Shown here: in pieces, positions 34,068-43,583 of the stretch
Numbering within the stretch: the first letter of the stretch is position 1
How the letters are laid out: every line of letters starts with the position of its first letter
Assembly: GCF_039535785.1 (NCBI RefSeq)
Contig: NZ_BAAAXV010000002.1
Location: 248,001-312,000, forward strand
DNA: 64,000 nucleotides
Reading direction: 5' to 3'
From: Nonomuraea helvata
Lineage (GTDB): Bacteria > Actinomycetota > Actinomycetes > Streptosporangiales > Streptosporangiaceae
Made by a program: the position numbers and the translations under genes
The notes under the pieces: generated by a model
Database searches by the model: none
Seen by the model: only the letters and a program-made list of their open reading frames with translations
Told to the model about the DNA's origin: nothing

Positions 34068-36974
34068 TCACCGCAGGTGAATAACCGCCTCGACGAGGCT
34101 TTCCGGCAAGCCCATCAGGCGCAGCGCGTCCGTGGTGGAGGCCCCGATGACGGCGGCCGACTCCGCGATCTCCTGGTACCGCGACCGGGCCGCGGCGCCG
34201 TCCCCGCGCGCCTCGGCGACGCGGCCGAGCCCGGCGAGCGCGCGCACCCGGTTGCCGAGGCTTTTGATCCAGTACGGATCGATCCGTTCAAGAGCCTCCG
34301 TGTACAGCCGTTCCGCCTCGGTCAGCTCCTGCTCCAGCAGGGCGATGTCACCGAGCCCGCGGAGGGCGGCCGCCAGGCTGGTGGCGCTGCCGGCGCGGCG
34401 GGCGAGGTCGGCGGCCTTCGCATAGTCGGCGCGGGCCGCCGCCGTGTCGTCGCCGGAGAGGTGATCGCCCCGGTTGACCAGCAGGTCGGCGGCGTCCTCC
34501 AGAGCGCCGAGCTGCTCGGTGAGGGTGAGCGCCTCGTCGGTGAGCGCGATGGCCGACGCGCGGTCACCGCGCGCGCCCGCCAGACTCGCGAGCGTGTCCA
34601 GCGCCAGCGCGGTGCCCCACCGGTCTCCGAGCGAGCGGAAACCCTCGGCGGCCGCGCCGAAGCCGCGCTCCGCCTCCGTGCCGCCGCCCTCGCCGAGGAG
34701 CCCGAATCCCCACACGTACTCGGCGACCGCGCGTACCCACGGCTCCGGGCGGCCACGCTGGGACGACACGAGCGCGAACGCGCCGTGCGGGTCCGCCTCG
34801 CTCGCGTTCCGCATCATCCACGGCAGCAGGACGGCCGGATAGCGGCCCGGCTCGGGACCTGACCACGCGGCGGCCAGCGCCTTCTCGGCCTGGGCACGGT
34901 GCCGCTGCCACACCGGCCGCCCGGCCTCGCCGGACGCCGCCAGCAGGACGCACGCCACGTACTCCTCGCCGAGCCCGTCCGGGACCGCGACGCCCACGGA
35001 ATCCGCAGCGCCCACGTGGTTCAGCAGCGCGATCGCCTGTGGCGCGACCGAGGCGGCCGCGCCGCGGATCCACAGGTACGTCGAGGCCGCAGCGAGCAGG
35101 CGCAGGGCCGTCTCCACCTCCCGTGCCTCGACCGCCCAGCGCACGGCCGCCAGCAGGTCGGCGTGCTCGGCCGCCAGGACCGCCAGCCACTCCAGCTGCC
35201 CGGCCTGCCGGAGCTGCGGGTCCGCGGTCCGCACCAGCTCCAGGACGTGCCGGGCGTGGGCGCGGCGGGCCGGCTCGCGCTCGCCGGCCGCGTCGAGCTG
35301 TTCGGCGCCGTACGCGCGGATCGTCTCCAGCATGCGGTAACGGCCGCCTGAGACCTCCAGCAGGGATTTGTCGGCCAGCGACTCCAGCGTCTCGCCGTCG
35401 GTGCCGCACGCCCGCAGCGCGGACTCGGCCGTCGCGCCCCCGGCGAAGACCGTGAACCACCGCGCGGCCCGCTGCTCGGGCCCGGACAGCAGCTCCCAGC
35501 TCCACGCCACCACCGAGCGCAGCGTCCGGTGCCGCCCGTCGGCCGTGCGGCTGCCACGGGCGGCGACGGCGAGCCGGTCGTCGAGCCGTCCCGCGAGGTC
35601 GTCGATGCGCAGCGTACGCAGCCGCGCCGCCGCCAGCTCGATGGCCAGCGGCAGGTTGTCGAGGGCCGCGCAGATCCGCCGCACCGTCCGGGGGTCGCCC
35701 GCGAAGCCGCGCTGCACGGCCCGGGCCCGATCGGTGAACAGCCGCGCGGCCGCTTCGTCGTCGAGCGGCCGCACCTGCCAGAGGTTCTCGCCGATGATGC
35801 CGAGCGGCTCCCTGCTCGTCGCCAGGACCCGGAGCCGGGGGCAGGCCGCCAGCAGCCGCGCCACCAGCGTGGCGGCCTCTTCGACCAGGTGCTCGCAGTT
35901 GTCCAGGACGAGCAGGAGCAGCCGGTCCGACAGCGCCCCGATCAGGCGTTCGACCGGACTCTGCCCGCCGTCCCCCAGGGAGAGCCCGTGCTCCCGCAGG
36001 CCGAGCGCGCCCAGCAGCACCTGCGCCAGCGCGTCGCCGTCACGGAGCGGCGCCAGCTCCACGAAGCACACGTCGTCCGCCGCGACGGCGGCCACCTCGA
36101 CCGACAGCCGGGTCTTGCCGACCCCGCCGGGACCGGCCAGGGTGACCAGCCGGGCCACGCGCAGCAGCTCGGCGACCTCGGCCACCTCCCCGGCGCGGCC
36201 GACGAAGGACGTCAGCTGGGCGGGCGGCGCGGCGGGCGACGGCGACGGGTCGGCGCTCAGCAGCTCCCGGTGGAGCGCGACCAGCTCGGCGGAGGGATCG
36301 GCGCCCAGCTCGTCGGCCAGGTGCCGCCTGGTCTCCTCGAACACCACCAGCGCCTCGGCCTGCCCGCCCTCGGCGAACAGCGCCCGCATCAGCAGCCCCG
36401 CCAGCCGTTCCCTGAGCGGATGCCGGCCGACCAGCTCGCGGAGCTCCGCCACGGCCGCGCGATGCTCGCCGAGCCGCAGCTCGCCCTCGATCCGGTCCTC
36501 GAGCGCCCCGAGCCGGCGCTCCTCCAGCCGTACGGCGGCGGCCTGGGCGGTACGGCTCTCGGGCAGGCCGGCCAGCGCGGGCCCCTGCCACAGCTCCAGC
36601 GCCTCGCGCAGCAGAGCGACCGCCCGCCCGGCGTCGCCGTCGCGCAGCGCGGCCCGGCCCTCCTGCGCCAGCCGCTCGAACCGGCAGGCGTCCACGTCAT
36701 CGTCGTCGGCCACGATCCGGTAGCCGGCCCCGGCCCGCTCGATCAAGGACGCCGAGCCCAGCGCCGTCCGCAGCCGGGACACCTGGGACTGCAGGGCGTG
36801 CGCCGACAGCGCCCCGTCGGGGTCGATCTCGTCGGCCAGCCGGTCGGCCGAGACGACCTCGCCGGGCCGGACCAGCAGCAGGGCCAGCAGCGCGCGGCGG
36901 GCCGGGCCGCCCAGCGGCACTTCAGCCCCGTCGTCGCGCCACGCCCGGGTCTCACCCAGGATTGCAAACCGCAT
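34068..36974 (-). CDS. AfsR/SARP-family regulator with NB-ARC ATPase and TPR domains
   Basis: A 968-residue signal-integrating activator. Order: OmpR-type winged helix (1-90, LSAHALQSQVSRLRTALGSA), bacterial transcriptional activation domain (about 95-240), linker SPSPAAPPAQ, NB-ARC/STAND ATPase (about 250-520) with Walker A GPGGVGKTRL and LLLVLDNCEHLVEEA, and C-terminal TPR-like helices (about 560-960). SARPs bind heptameric direct repeats and recruit RNA polymerase; STAND members oligomerise upon signal. It starts 26 bases after the stop of an SDR gene on the same strand, so the two may form an operon. No biosynthetic cluster is adjacent. Confidence 0.92.
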   Translation of the reverse strand: MRFAILGETRAWRDDGAEVPLGGPARRALLALLLVRPGEVVSADRLADEIDPDGALSAHALQSQVSRLRTALGSASLIERAGAGYRIVADDDDVDACRFERLAQEGRAALRDGDAGRAVALLREALELWQGPALAGLPESRTAQAAAVRLEERRLGALEDRIEGELRLGEHRAAVAELRELVGRHPLRERLAGLLMRALFAEGGQAEALVVFEETRRHLADELGADPSAELVALHRELLSADPSPSPAAPPAQLTSFVGRAGEVAEVAELLRVARLVTLAGPGGVGKTRLSVEVAAVAADDVCFVELAPLRDGDALAQVLLGALGLREHGLSLGDGGQSPVERLIGALSDRLLLLVLDNCEHLVEEAATLVARLLAACPRLRVLATSREPLGIIGENLWQVRPLDDEAAARLFTDRARAVQRGFAGDPRTVRRICAALDNLPLAIELAAARLRTLRIDDLAGRLDDRLAVAARGSRTADGRHRTLRSVVAWSWELLSGPEQRAARWFTVFAGGATAESALRACGTDGETLESLADKSLLEVSGGRYRMLETIRAYGAEQLDAAGEREPARRAHARHVLELVRTADPQLRQAGQLEWLAVLAAEHADLLAAVRWAVEAREVETALRLLAAASTYLWIRGAAASVAPQAIALLNHVGAADSVGVAVPDGLGEEYVACVLLAASGEAGRPVWQRHRAQAEKALAAAWSGPEPGRYPAVLLPWMMRNASEADPHGAFALVSSQRGRPEPWVRAVAEYVWGFGLLGEGGGTEAERGFGAAAEGFRSLGDRWGTALALDTLASLAGARGDRASAIALTDEALTLTEQLGALEDAADLLVNRGDHLSGDDTAAARADYAKAADLARRAGSATSLAAALRGLGDIALLEQELTEAERLYTEALERIDPYWIKSLGNRVRALAGLGRVAEARGDGAAARSRYQEIAESAAVIGASTTDALRLMGLPESLVEAVIHLR

Positions 36975-36999
36975 GCCGGTGATTATCCACCGGCCAGGA

Positions 37000-37770
37000 T
37001 CACCCCCTGGCGATCGGGCCGAGGTAGGTCCCGCCGGACACGTCGACGGTCTGGCCGGTCACCCACCGGCCCTGCGGCCCGGCCAGGAAGCCGACGACGT
37101 CGGCCACGTCCTCCGGCTCGCCGAGCCGTCCGAGCGCGGTGATCCCCTCCAGCTCGGCCACCACCTCGGGGAGGGAGTTGTATCCGGCGGTCATGTCGGT
37201 CCGCACCGCGCCGGGCGCGACCGTGTTCACCGTGATGCCGCGCCGGCCGAGCTCGTTGGCCAGCGTGGGGGCCATGGATTCCAGGGCCGCCTTGGTGATG
37301 GTGTAGCCGATCTGCATGGTGACGGCGAACCGGCTGGCCGTCGAGCCCATGTTGATGATGCGGCCGCCGTCGTTCAGCAGCGGCAGCGCCCGCTGGATGA
37401 CGAAGAACGGCGTGGCGACGTTGATCGCCAGCAGGCGGTCCAGCTCCTCGGGGGTGACCTGCGAGATCGGGTTGACCGAGGCGATGCCCGCGTTGTTGAC
37501 CAGGATGTCCAGCCCGCGTCCCGCCAGCCCGGCGGTCAGGCCCTCGAACAGCTGGTCCGTCGCGGAGACGTCGCCGAACCGGGCCCGGATGGCGAACGCC
37601 CGGCCGCCCGCCTCCTCGATCCGCGCCACGGTCTCCTTGGCGGCCTCCTCGTTGCCGCCGTAGTGGACCGCGACCTCGGCGCCGTCGGCGGCCAGCCGCA
37701 GCGCGACCGCCCGGCCGATGCCGCGCGATCCACCCGTCACCAGCGCGGTCTTGCCGGCCAGAACGTTCAT
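37000..37770 (-). CDS. Short-chain dehydrogenase/reductase (classical SDR)
   Basis: A 256-residue NAD(P)H oxidoreductase of the FabG-like type. Cofactor loop ALVTGGSRGIGRAVAL, NNAG at about 90, active-site serine in NMGSTASRF and Y-K pair in GYTITKAALES are all in place; the C-terminal VTGQTVDVSGG is typical. ATG 37770 has GAGGAG six bases upstream; a GTG at 37776 is also possible. It is directly upstream of the AfsR-like regulator. Substrate unknown. Confidence 0.92.
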   Translation of the reverse strand: MNVLAGKTALVTGGSRGIGRAVALRLAADGAEVAVHYGGNEEAAKETVARIEEAGGRAFAIRARFGDVSATDQLFEGLTAGLAGRGLDILVNNAGIASVNPISQVTPEELDRLLAINVATPFFVIQRALPLLNDGGRIINMGSTASRFAVTMQIGYTITKAALESMAPTLANELGRRGITVNTVAPGAVRTDMTAGYNSLPEVVAELEGITALGRLGEPEDVADVVGFLAGPQGRWVTGQTVDVSGGTYLGPIARG

Positions 37771-37880
37771 GTCCACTCCTCATTCCATGGCCGGTCCTCG
37801 GCGGATCCGGCGACGGAACGACGATGGCGTCGACCGCTCACCGCAGGCTCACCGCCCGCTCACCGCCGCGCCCCGGGCCG

Positions 37881-39014
37881 TCAGAGTGGCAGCGGGATGC
37901 GGTCGAAGAACCAGTACAGGCTGACCGCCACGATGGGGACCGACATCGCGACCACCGCCCATCGGGCCGCGGAGGTCCGGCGCAGCAGCACCAGCAGCGG
38001 GAAGAGCACCGCGATGATCGCGAGCTGCGTCACCTCGATGCCGACGTTGAAGCTCAGCAGTGACAGGAGCAGCTGCCACGACCCGCTCTCCTTGATGTCC
38101 AGCGCGCCCGCGAAGCCGAGCCCGTGGATCAGGCCGAAGGCGAAGACGATCGGCAGCCGCCATTTGCCCAGTTTGTCCTCCTGGCGGCCCAGGAGGTTGG
38201 CGACCGCCACCACGATGATCGACGCCGCGATGACCGGCTCGACGATCGCTCCCGGTACGTCCACGACTCCCATCGCCGCCAGCAGGAACGTGATGCTGTG
38301 GGCGACCGTGAAGGCGGAGGCCGTGACGACGACGTCGCGCAGCCGCCGCGCGCCGATGAGCAGGGCGATCAGGAAGAGGATGTGGTCGAGGCCGGACAGC
38401 AGGTGCTCGGCGCCGAGCAGGAAGAACTCCCACAGCTGGTGCGCGGCCGGGCGCTCGCCGACGCGCACCGTCGGGTTCGCGGCGTCCAGGACCGCGGAGC
38501 TCGTCTCGCCGTCGAGGTCGTACCGGACCATCGTCTTCGTGCTGTGGACGAAGCTCTCGTTGTCGGGGAAGAGCGCGCTCGAGATGGCGTGCACTCCCCT
38601 CTCCTCACCCTGGCAGGAGTAGGCGAGGGTGAGCACCGCGAAGGTCGCCCTGCCGCGGAGGCGCACGTCCGCGTCGCCCACCGTCGTGGGCGCGCACGAC
38701 TTGCCGTCGTACGCCACGTCGAAGCGGCGCGTCACGTAGTCGATGACGGCGTCACGGTTCAGCTTGAGCTGGCGGAGCTGCTCGGCCCGCTCCTTCGCCT
38801 CATAGGCCTGCGCGTAGAGCCAGGCCGACTTCATGAGCAGGTCGTACTCGAGGTCGAGCACGACCTTGACGTTCGCGCCCGAGCCGGTCACCTCGGCGTG
38901 GGCGGTCGTGGTCGCGTCGTGCGCCGACGCCGGGGCGGGGTAGACGAGGTCGGCCAGCACGCCGCCCACGATGAAGGCGAGGCCGACGGCGAACAGCCAC
39001 TGCCTGCGGGGCAT
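37881..39014 (-). CDS. HupE/UreJ-like membrane protein with an N-terminal exported domain
   Basis: A 377-residue membrane protein. An N-terminal signal or membrane segment (6-28) is followed by an extracytoplasmic domain of about 160 residues, then seven membrane helices with the HupE_UreJ_2 motifs LGAEHLLSGLDHILFLIALL, AFTVAHSITFLLA and FGLIHGLGFAGAL. The conserved His-Asp residues suggest metal (nickel or cobalt) handling, known for HupE/UreJ relatives but unproved for this subtype. It follows the metallophosphoesterase gene by 65 bases, with a strong hairpin between, suggesting related but unequal expression. Confidence 0.85.
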   Translation of the reverse strand: MPRRQWLFAVGLAFIVGGVLADLVYPAPASAHDATTTAHAEVTGSGANVKVVLDLEYDLLMKSAWLYAQAYEAKERAEQLRQLKLNRDAVIDYVTRRFDVAYDGKSCAPTTVGDADVRLRGRATFAVLTLAYSCQGEERGVHAISSALFPDNESFVHSTKTMVRYDLDGETSSAVLDAANPTVRVGERPAAHQLWEFFLLGAEHLLSGLDHILFLIALLIGARRLRDVVVTASAFTVAHSITFLLAAMGVVDVPGAIVEPVIAASIIVVAVANLLGRQEDKLGKWRLPIVFAFGLIHGLGFAGALDIKESGSWQLLLSLLSFNVGIEVTQLAIIAVLFPLLVLLRRTSAARWAVVAMSVPIVAVSLYWFFDRIPLPL

Positions 39015-39042
39015 GTCTGTTTTCTCCAGGTCAGAAGGGGAA

Positions 39043-39071
39043 CGCCGCCCCGGAACGGGTCCGGGGCGGCG
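39043..39071 (-). terminator. Hairpin between the metallophosphoesterase and HupE-like genes
   Basis: A perfect 12-bp stem, CGCCGCCCCGGA with TCCGGGGCGGCG and a five-base loop, begins nine bases after the stop of the upstream gene (on the minus strand). It can act as terminator or as an attenuator that lowers hupE-like expression by readthrough. Confidence 0.7.
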
Positions 39072-39079
39072 ATGGCGGG

Positions 39080-42000
39080 CTAGCGGTTGAACCAGTGGTA
39101 CATGGGCGAGTCAGGCCCCCATGTGCCCGGTCTGCCGTGCTCGTCCTTGGTGACGAAGACGCTCGGCTCGGAGGCGGTCACGCCGCCGCCCTCGGACCTC
39201 GCCGTGACGAACCAGGCGTAGGCCGTGTCGCCCTTCAGGCGGTCCCAGGTCACCGAGGCGACCTGGCCGGAGGCGACCGTGCTCCTGCCGATGGTCCGCG
39301 TGGGCTTGTAGAGCGCCAGCGAGTCCGTCTGGAACGTCGTCGTTCGGGAGGTGAGATCGACCGGCAGCACCATGTTGTCCTCGCGCCCGTCGTAGCGGCG
39401 CAGCGGGTCGAACTCGGTGGCGCCGAAGTCGTTGAGCAGCGGCGAGTAGGTGTCCACGCTCAGCTCCGCCCGCTTGACGTTGAACTGCAGCAGCCGGAAG
39501 AAGCTCGCGCCGAACTGGAGCTGGTCCTCGGGGTTGTACCCGCCGACCTGGGTGAGCCCCAGCCGGTCGGCCGACACCGTGTAGAACTGGTAGTCGGCCA
39601 GGAGCTCGACCACGCCGTTGCCGACCTGGCCGACCTTCGGCTTCACGTTGGTGCCCACGCCGTGCTCGTGCCCGGCGAGGATGAGGAAGACGTTCGAGTT
39701 CTTCTCGACCACCGTCTTGTACAGCATCGAGCCGTCGGGGGCGGAGAATCCGGTGCCGCGTCCGTCCGGGTTGGTGCTCGGCACGAGGTAGTCGTGGGAG
39801 AGCAGGATGCCGTTGCGGTTGGGGTACTTCTTGAAGACGGAGTCGGCCCATTCGGCCTCGTCCCTCGTCACGCCGTACGACAGGCCGACCACGACGAAGT
39901 CCAGACCGCCCGCGGAGAACAGGTCGTAGTGGTTCTGGTTGTCGCCTTCCTTCCACGGCCCGCCGTACTTGGCGTGCTGCCAGCCCCGGGACAGGTCCTG
40001 GTACCGGTTGGGGCCGTAGTACTGGTTGTAGATCGCGCCGGGCCCGTCCTCGGTGCCCGACTGGTTGTCGTGGTTGCCGGCGATGACGCCGTTGGGGATG
40101 CCCGCGTCGTCCAGCACCTTCTGCAGCTTCGAGGAGAGCTCGAACTCGCCGACGACCTGCTTCTGGGTGGCCTCGTCGGCGGGCTTGCGGATGTTGTTCT
40201 CGATGATGTCGCCGGTGTGGGCGACGTACGAGATCTTGCGCTGGTCCTTGTTCTCCTTGATCCAGTCCATGACCTTGGAGTAGGCGGACTCCCACACCGC
40301 GCGCTCCTCGGGGGTCTCCTGCTCCACCGCGCCCTCGGAGAGGTACTGCGTGTCGGTGTAGTGGACGATCGAGAAGTCGTAGCTCGCGGGGTCGGCGAAG
40401 CCGTTCGGGTCGCCGGGCTCGATGTCGTCGGCGAACGGGTCCTCGCCCGTCACCATGACGTGGACCTGCTGCTTGTCCACGTACCCCCGGTCGACGACGG
40501 CCGTGAGGACGGTCTTGCCCTGGGCGGCGCCGCGGGTGCTCGTCAGGAGGTCCCACGCCTTGGTCTTCGTGTTCCACACGCGCAGCGACGCCAGGCGCTC
40601 GGGGTCGATGGCGCCCTCCCAGCGCAGGACCGGGGAGTCCACGTGCCCCTCGACCTGGACGTCGTACCGCTGGTAGACGAGATCCTGGCCGGCGGGCGCG
40701 TCGAGTGTCCGGCCGTCGGCGGGCTCGAGCGCACCTGACTTGACGCGCTTCTCACCCGGGACCCGCAGGGTCGTCGGGACGGACGGGGCCGTGCCCTGGA
40801 ACACCTCGTTCGGAGTCAGGATCTCGGCCTGCGAGAACGTCGCCGTCACCTTGCCGCCGTCGGGCTCGGCCACCTTCGCCGAGAGCTTGACGGGGTCCGA
40901 CACGTCGACGGCGCCCAGGGCCGGGGTCAGCTCGGCGGGGACGTCGGGGATGCCGGCCGACTCGAACACGATCTCGCGGGCCGCGGTGTTGCCGAGCCCG
41001 TCGGCGCCGGTCACGGCCAGGGTGTGCTTGCCGGCGTGCAGCCCGGGGCCCACCTGGGTGCCGAGCTGGATCGGCTGACCGTCGAGCTTGACGTCCGGCC
41101 CGGACACGACTCCGGAGGCGTCCTCGAGCTTGACGTCCAGCACGACCGAGGCGGTGATCTTCACTCCCGCGGCGGGGACGCTCCTGGCGACCTTCGGCGC
41201 CGAGTTGTCGCTGATCAGGACGCGGGTGGCGGTCTCGCCCGTGGTCGAGGCGGCGGCCAGGGTGTGCTTGCCGTCCTTGACGGCCGTGGTGTCGAGGTCG
41301 GCGCGCAGGCCGCGGGCGGGCGCGTCCACGAGGAACTCGAGGTCGATCTCGGTGAGCGGGTTCACGTTGTCGCCGCAGTTGCCGTCGCCCATGCCGTACG
41401 AGGCCTTGAGCATCTGGCCGGTCGCCGTGCCCTTCGCCGGGGTGAGGGCGATGTTCGAGATCGCGAAGTCGTCGCGGTTCTTCCCGCACGACGTCGGGAA
41501 GGTGCCGGCCACGAAGTCGATGGTGTTCCAGCCGGGGACCAGGAACTCGTTCGGGATCGTGAGGTCCACGCGCTTGCTCACGAAGTCGCCGTCGAGGACG
41601 ACCTTCTGGCCGTTGACGAGCACGAAGTTCTGGTAGCGCGCCTCGATCGAGTTGCTGCCCACGTTGAAGCTGAGGGTGGCGTCGCCCGAGCCGAGCGTCT
41701 CGACGACGTGCACCGCCGGGGCGTCGATCGTGTAGCGCAGCTCGGCCTCGCGGAGGAGGGTCTGGCTGCTGCCGCAGGCGCCGTCGCCCATCTCGTACGA
41801 CGGCTTGACGTCCTTGCCGGTCACGGTGGCGCCGTCCAGGGTGAGGGCGAGGTTGGCGATCGTGAAGTCGTCGCGGCCGTTGCCGCAGGACTCCTTGTAG
41901 TCCCCGGTGACGACCTTGATCGTGTTGTCGCCGGGCACCAGGAACCGGGCCGGGACCGCGACGGTCACCCGCTGGTTCGCCCAGGAGCCGCCCAGGTCGA

Positions 42001-43048
42001 TGCGCTTGCCGTTGACCAGCAGGAAGTTGTCGAACTTGTCGTCGATCGGGTCCGGCCCCACGTCGAAGGCGAGCTTGGCGGCGCCGTTGCCGAGCGTGGG
42101 CTTCGTGGCGGGTTCGGCGCCGTCGACGGTGAGGGACTTGACGCCGCCCTCGCTGCCTGCCGGGACCGTCGCGAAGACCGCCTTGGTGCCTGCGACGAGC
42201 GTGCCGTCCGTGGGCAGCAACCGCGGCGCCCCCGCAGCGGCGTTGTTCACGGTCACGGTGTTCTTGACGGTCACGCCGGCCGCGGTCGTGGCGGTGATGG
42301 CGTGCTCTCCGTTGGCCAGCTTGGTGGTGTCGACGTCCGCGGTGAGACCCGTGGTGCCCTGCGGGTCGCCCTGGACGAAGAACTTGAGCGTGGCGCGCTT
42401 CAGCAGCGTGGTGTTCGTGCCACAGCTGCCGTCGCCGAAGGAGAAGGTGTACGGGTTGTCCTCGCCGTCCGCGACCTCGCCGAGCAGCTCGAGGCCCACG
42501 TCGGACAGCACGAAGTCGTCGTAGTTGAGGCCGCACGACGACTGGATCGTCCCTACGACGATCTCGACGGTGTTCTCTCCCTTGACGAGGTGCTCGTTCG
42601 GGATCTCCATCGTCGCCCGCTCGTTCACGTGGTCGCCGATGTCGCCGCGGTACGCCCCGTTGACCAGCACGTAGCTGTGGTACTGGGCCTCCGTCGAGTT
42701 GGTGCCGACGTCGAAGCTGAGCTTGGAGACGCCGACCGTCCGGGTGGCGTCGAGTGGGGTGTCGTCGACGGCGAGTTTCGTGACGCTGTCACCGGCCGCG
42801 GTCGGGACGGCCGCGACCTTCACCGTGCCCTCGAGGTACGAACCGCCCGCCGGGGTGAGCGCCGGAGGGCTCTGGGAGGCGGTCGGCGTCGGGGTGGGCC
42901 GTCCCCGCTCCTGCTCGCCCTGCCCCGGGTCGGCGTACGCCGCGGTCACGAGGCTGCCGGCGAGCAGCGCCGCGGCCGCGGCGACCGCGGCGAGACGCCC
43001 CCGGCTCCGTAAGCCGCCCAGGAGGTTTCGTGCTGCCATTGGCTGCAT
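39080..43048 (-). CDS. Giant secreted calcineurin-like metallophosphoesterase with three N-terminal beta repeats
   Basis: A 1322-residue exported enzyme. After a signal peptide (about 1-39) there are three related beta modules, recognisable by FDVGTNSTEAQYHSYVLVNG / FDVGPDPIDDKFDNFLLVNG / FNVGSNSIEARYQNFVLVNG, each with SCG and then GDGxCG cysteine pairs. Ig-like segments follow. The phosphoesterase domain (about 890-1230) has the dinuclear metal motifs HYTDTQY, HTGDIIE, GNHDNQ, LLSHDY and GHEHG. A fibronectin-like tail ends the protein. No anchor motif is seen. The repeats probably bind carbohydrate or cell wall (inference). It could release phosphate from extracellular esters. Confidence 0.9.
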   Translation of the reverse strand: MQPMAARNLLGGLRSRGRLAAVAAAAALLAGSLVTAAYADPGQGEQERGRPTPTPTASQSPPALTPAGGSYLEGTVKVAAVPTAAGDSVTKLAVDDTPLDATRTVGVSKLSFDVGTNSTEAQYHSYVLVNGAYRGDIGDHVNERATMEIPNEHLVKGENTVEIVVGTIQSSCGLNYDDFVLSDVGLELLGEVADGEDNPYTFSFGDGSCGTNTTLLKRATLKFFVQGDPQGTTGLTADVDTTKLANGEHAITATTAAGVTVKNTVTVNNAAAGAPRLLPTDGTLVAGTKAVFATVPAGSEGGVKSLTVDGAEPATKPTLGNGAAKLAFDVGPDPIDDKFDNFLLVNGKRIDLGGSWANQRVTVAVPARFLVPGDNTIKVVTGDYKESCGNGRDDFTIANLALTLDGATVTGKDVKPSYEMGDGACGSSQTLLREAELRYTIDAPAVHVVETLGSGDATLSFNVGSNSIEARYQNFVLVNGQKVVLDGDFVSKRVDLTIPNEFLVPGWNTIDFVAGTFPTSCGKNRDDFAISNIALTPAKGTATGQMLKASYGMGDGNCGDNVNPLTEIDLEFLVDAPARGLRADLDTTAVKDGKHTLAAASTTGETATRVLISDNSAPKVARSVPAAGVKITASVVLDVKLEDASGVVSGPDVKLDGQPIQLGTQVGPGLHAGKHTLAVTGADGLGNTAAREIVFESAGIPDVPAELTPALGAVDVSDPVKLSAKVAEPDGGKVTATFSQAEILTPNEVFQGTAPSVPTTLRVPGEKRVKSGALEPADGRTLDAPAGQDLVYQRYDVQVEGHVDSPVLRWEGAIDPERLASLRVWNTKTKAWDLLTSTRGAAQGKTVLTAVVDRGYVDKQQVHVMVTGEDPFADDIEPGDPNGFADPASYDFSIVHYTDTQYLSEGAVEQETPEERAVWESAYSKVMDWIKENKDQRKISYVAHTGDIIENNIRKPADEATQKQVVGEFELSSKLQKVLDDAGIPNGVIAGNHDNQSGTEDGPGAIYNQYYGPNRYQDLSRGWQHAKYGGPWKEGDNQNHYDLFSAGGLDFVVVGLSYGVTRDEAEWADSVFKKYPNRNGILLSHDYLVPSTNPDGRGTGFSAPDGSMLYKTVVEKNSNVFLILAGHEHGVGTNVKPKVGQVGNGVVELLADYQFYTVSADRLGLTQVGGYNPEDQLQFGASFFRLLQFNVKRAELSVDTYSPLLNDFGATEFDPLRRYDGREDNMVLPVDLTSRTTTFQTDSLALYKPTRTIGRSTVASGQVASVTWDRLKGDTAYAWFVTARSEGGGVTASEPSVFVTKDEHGRPGTWGPDSPMYHWFNR

Positions 43049-43229
43049 CAGGTGCAGTCCCTTCCATGTCGCGCATAAGCAGCCGATAAGGCGGCGTGCT
43101 CTCGGGCGGACACTTTGGAGCGCACGAGTGAACAGAGTGCGTGGAGAGAGAGAAGGGAAGGAAAACTATCCACTCATTCTGGTCATTTGTCACGAAACAG
43201 GAACAACAGGGGCGCATTCCCCCGTCTGC

Positions 43230-43427
43230 CTAGGGCCGGGCTCGGAGCCGGCGCAGTCCGATCACTGCCAGGACCAGCCCGACGACGAGGACGATGGGGC
43301 CGATGACGGCCCAGGTGGTATTGCCGCTCATCACGCTGCCGCCGACGACGCCCAGCCCTTGAAGCGTCCACAGAATGCCGACCGCGGCCAGAAGGACGCC
43401 GATGACAAGGGGAACCCATGATTTCAC
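43230..43427 (-). CDS. Small two-helix membrane protein
   Basis: A 65-residue protein with two hydrophobic segments (5-27 and 39-59) joined by the short SVMSGNTTWA loop, and a basic tail LRRLRARP that should face the cytoplasm. Such small proteins are common and unassigned in actinomycetes. GTG 43427 is the start; the ribosome site is weak. It lies 180 bases upstream of the phosphoesterase gene and is divergent from the Gfo/Idh gene. Confidence 0.65.
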   Translation of the reverse strand: MKSWVPLVIGVLLAAVGILWTLQGLGVVGGSVMSGNTTWAVIGPIVLVVGLVLAVIGLRRLRARP

Positions 43428-43583
43428 TGCTGATCTCGTTTCTTGCCCGCGCCAGGCGGGCAGTCTCGGCAGGCTGCGATGCGACCTTCAGCATGGCACG
43501 GCCGGTCCAAGCTGACACGTCCGACGTTTGCCCGGCTTCCGGCAGCACGATCACGATCGTGGATGAGGACTTACGATCGGCCT

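Noticed and set aside
36000..36720. Antisense serine-rich frames inside the AfsR-like gene
   Set aside because: Composition typical of shadow frames (Ser/Arg/Ala runs), no start context, fully overlapped by a strong gene.
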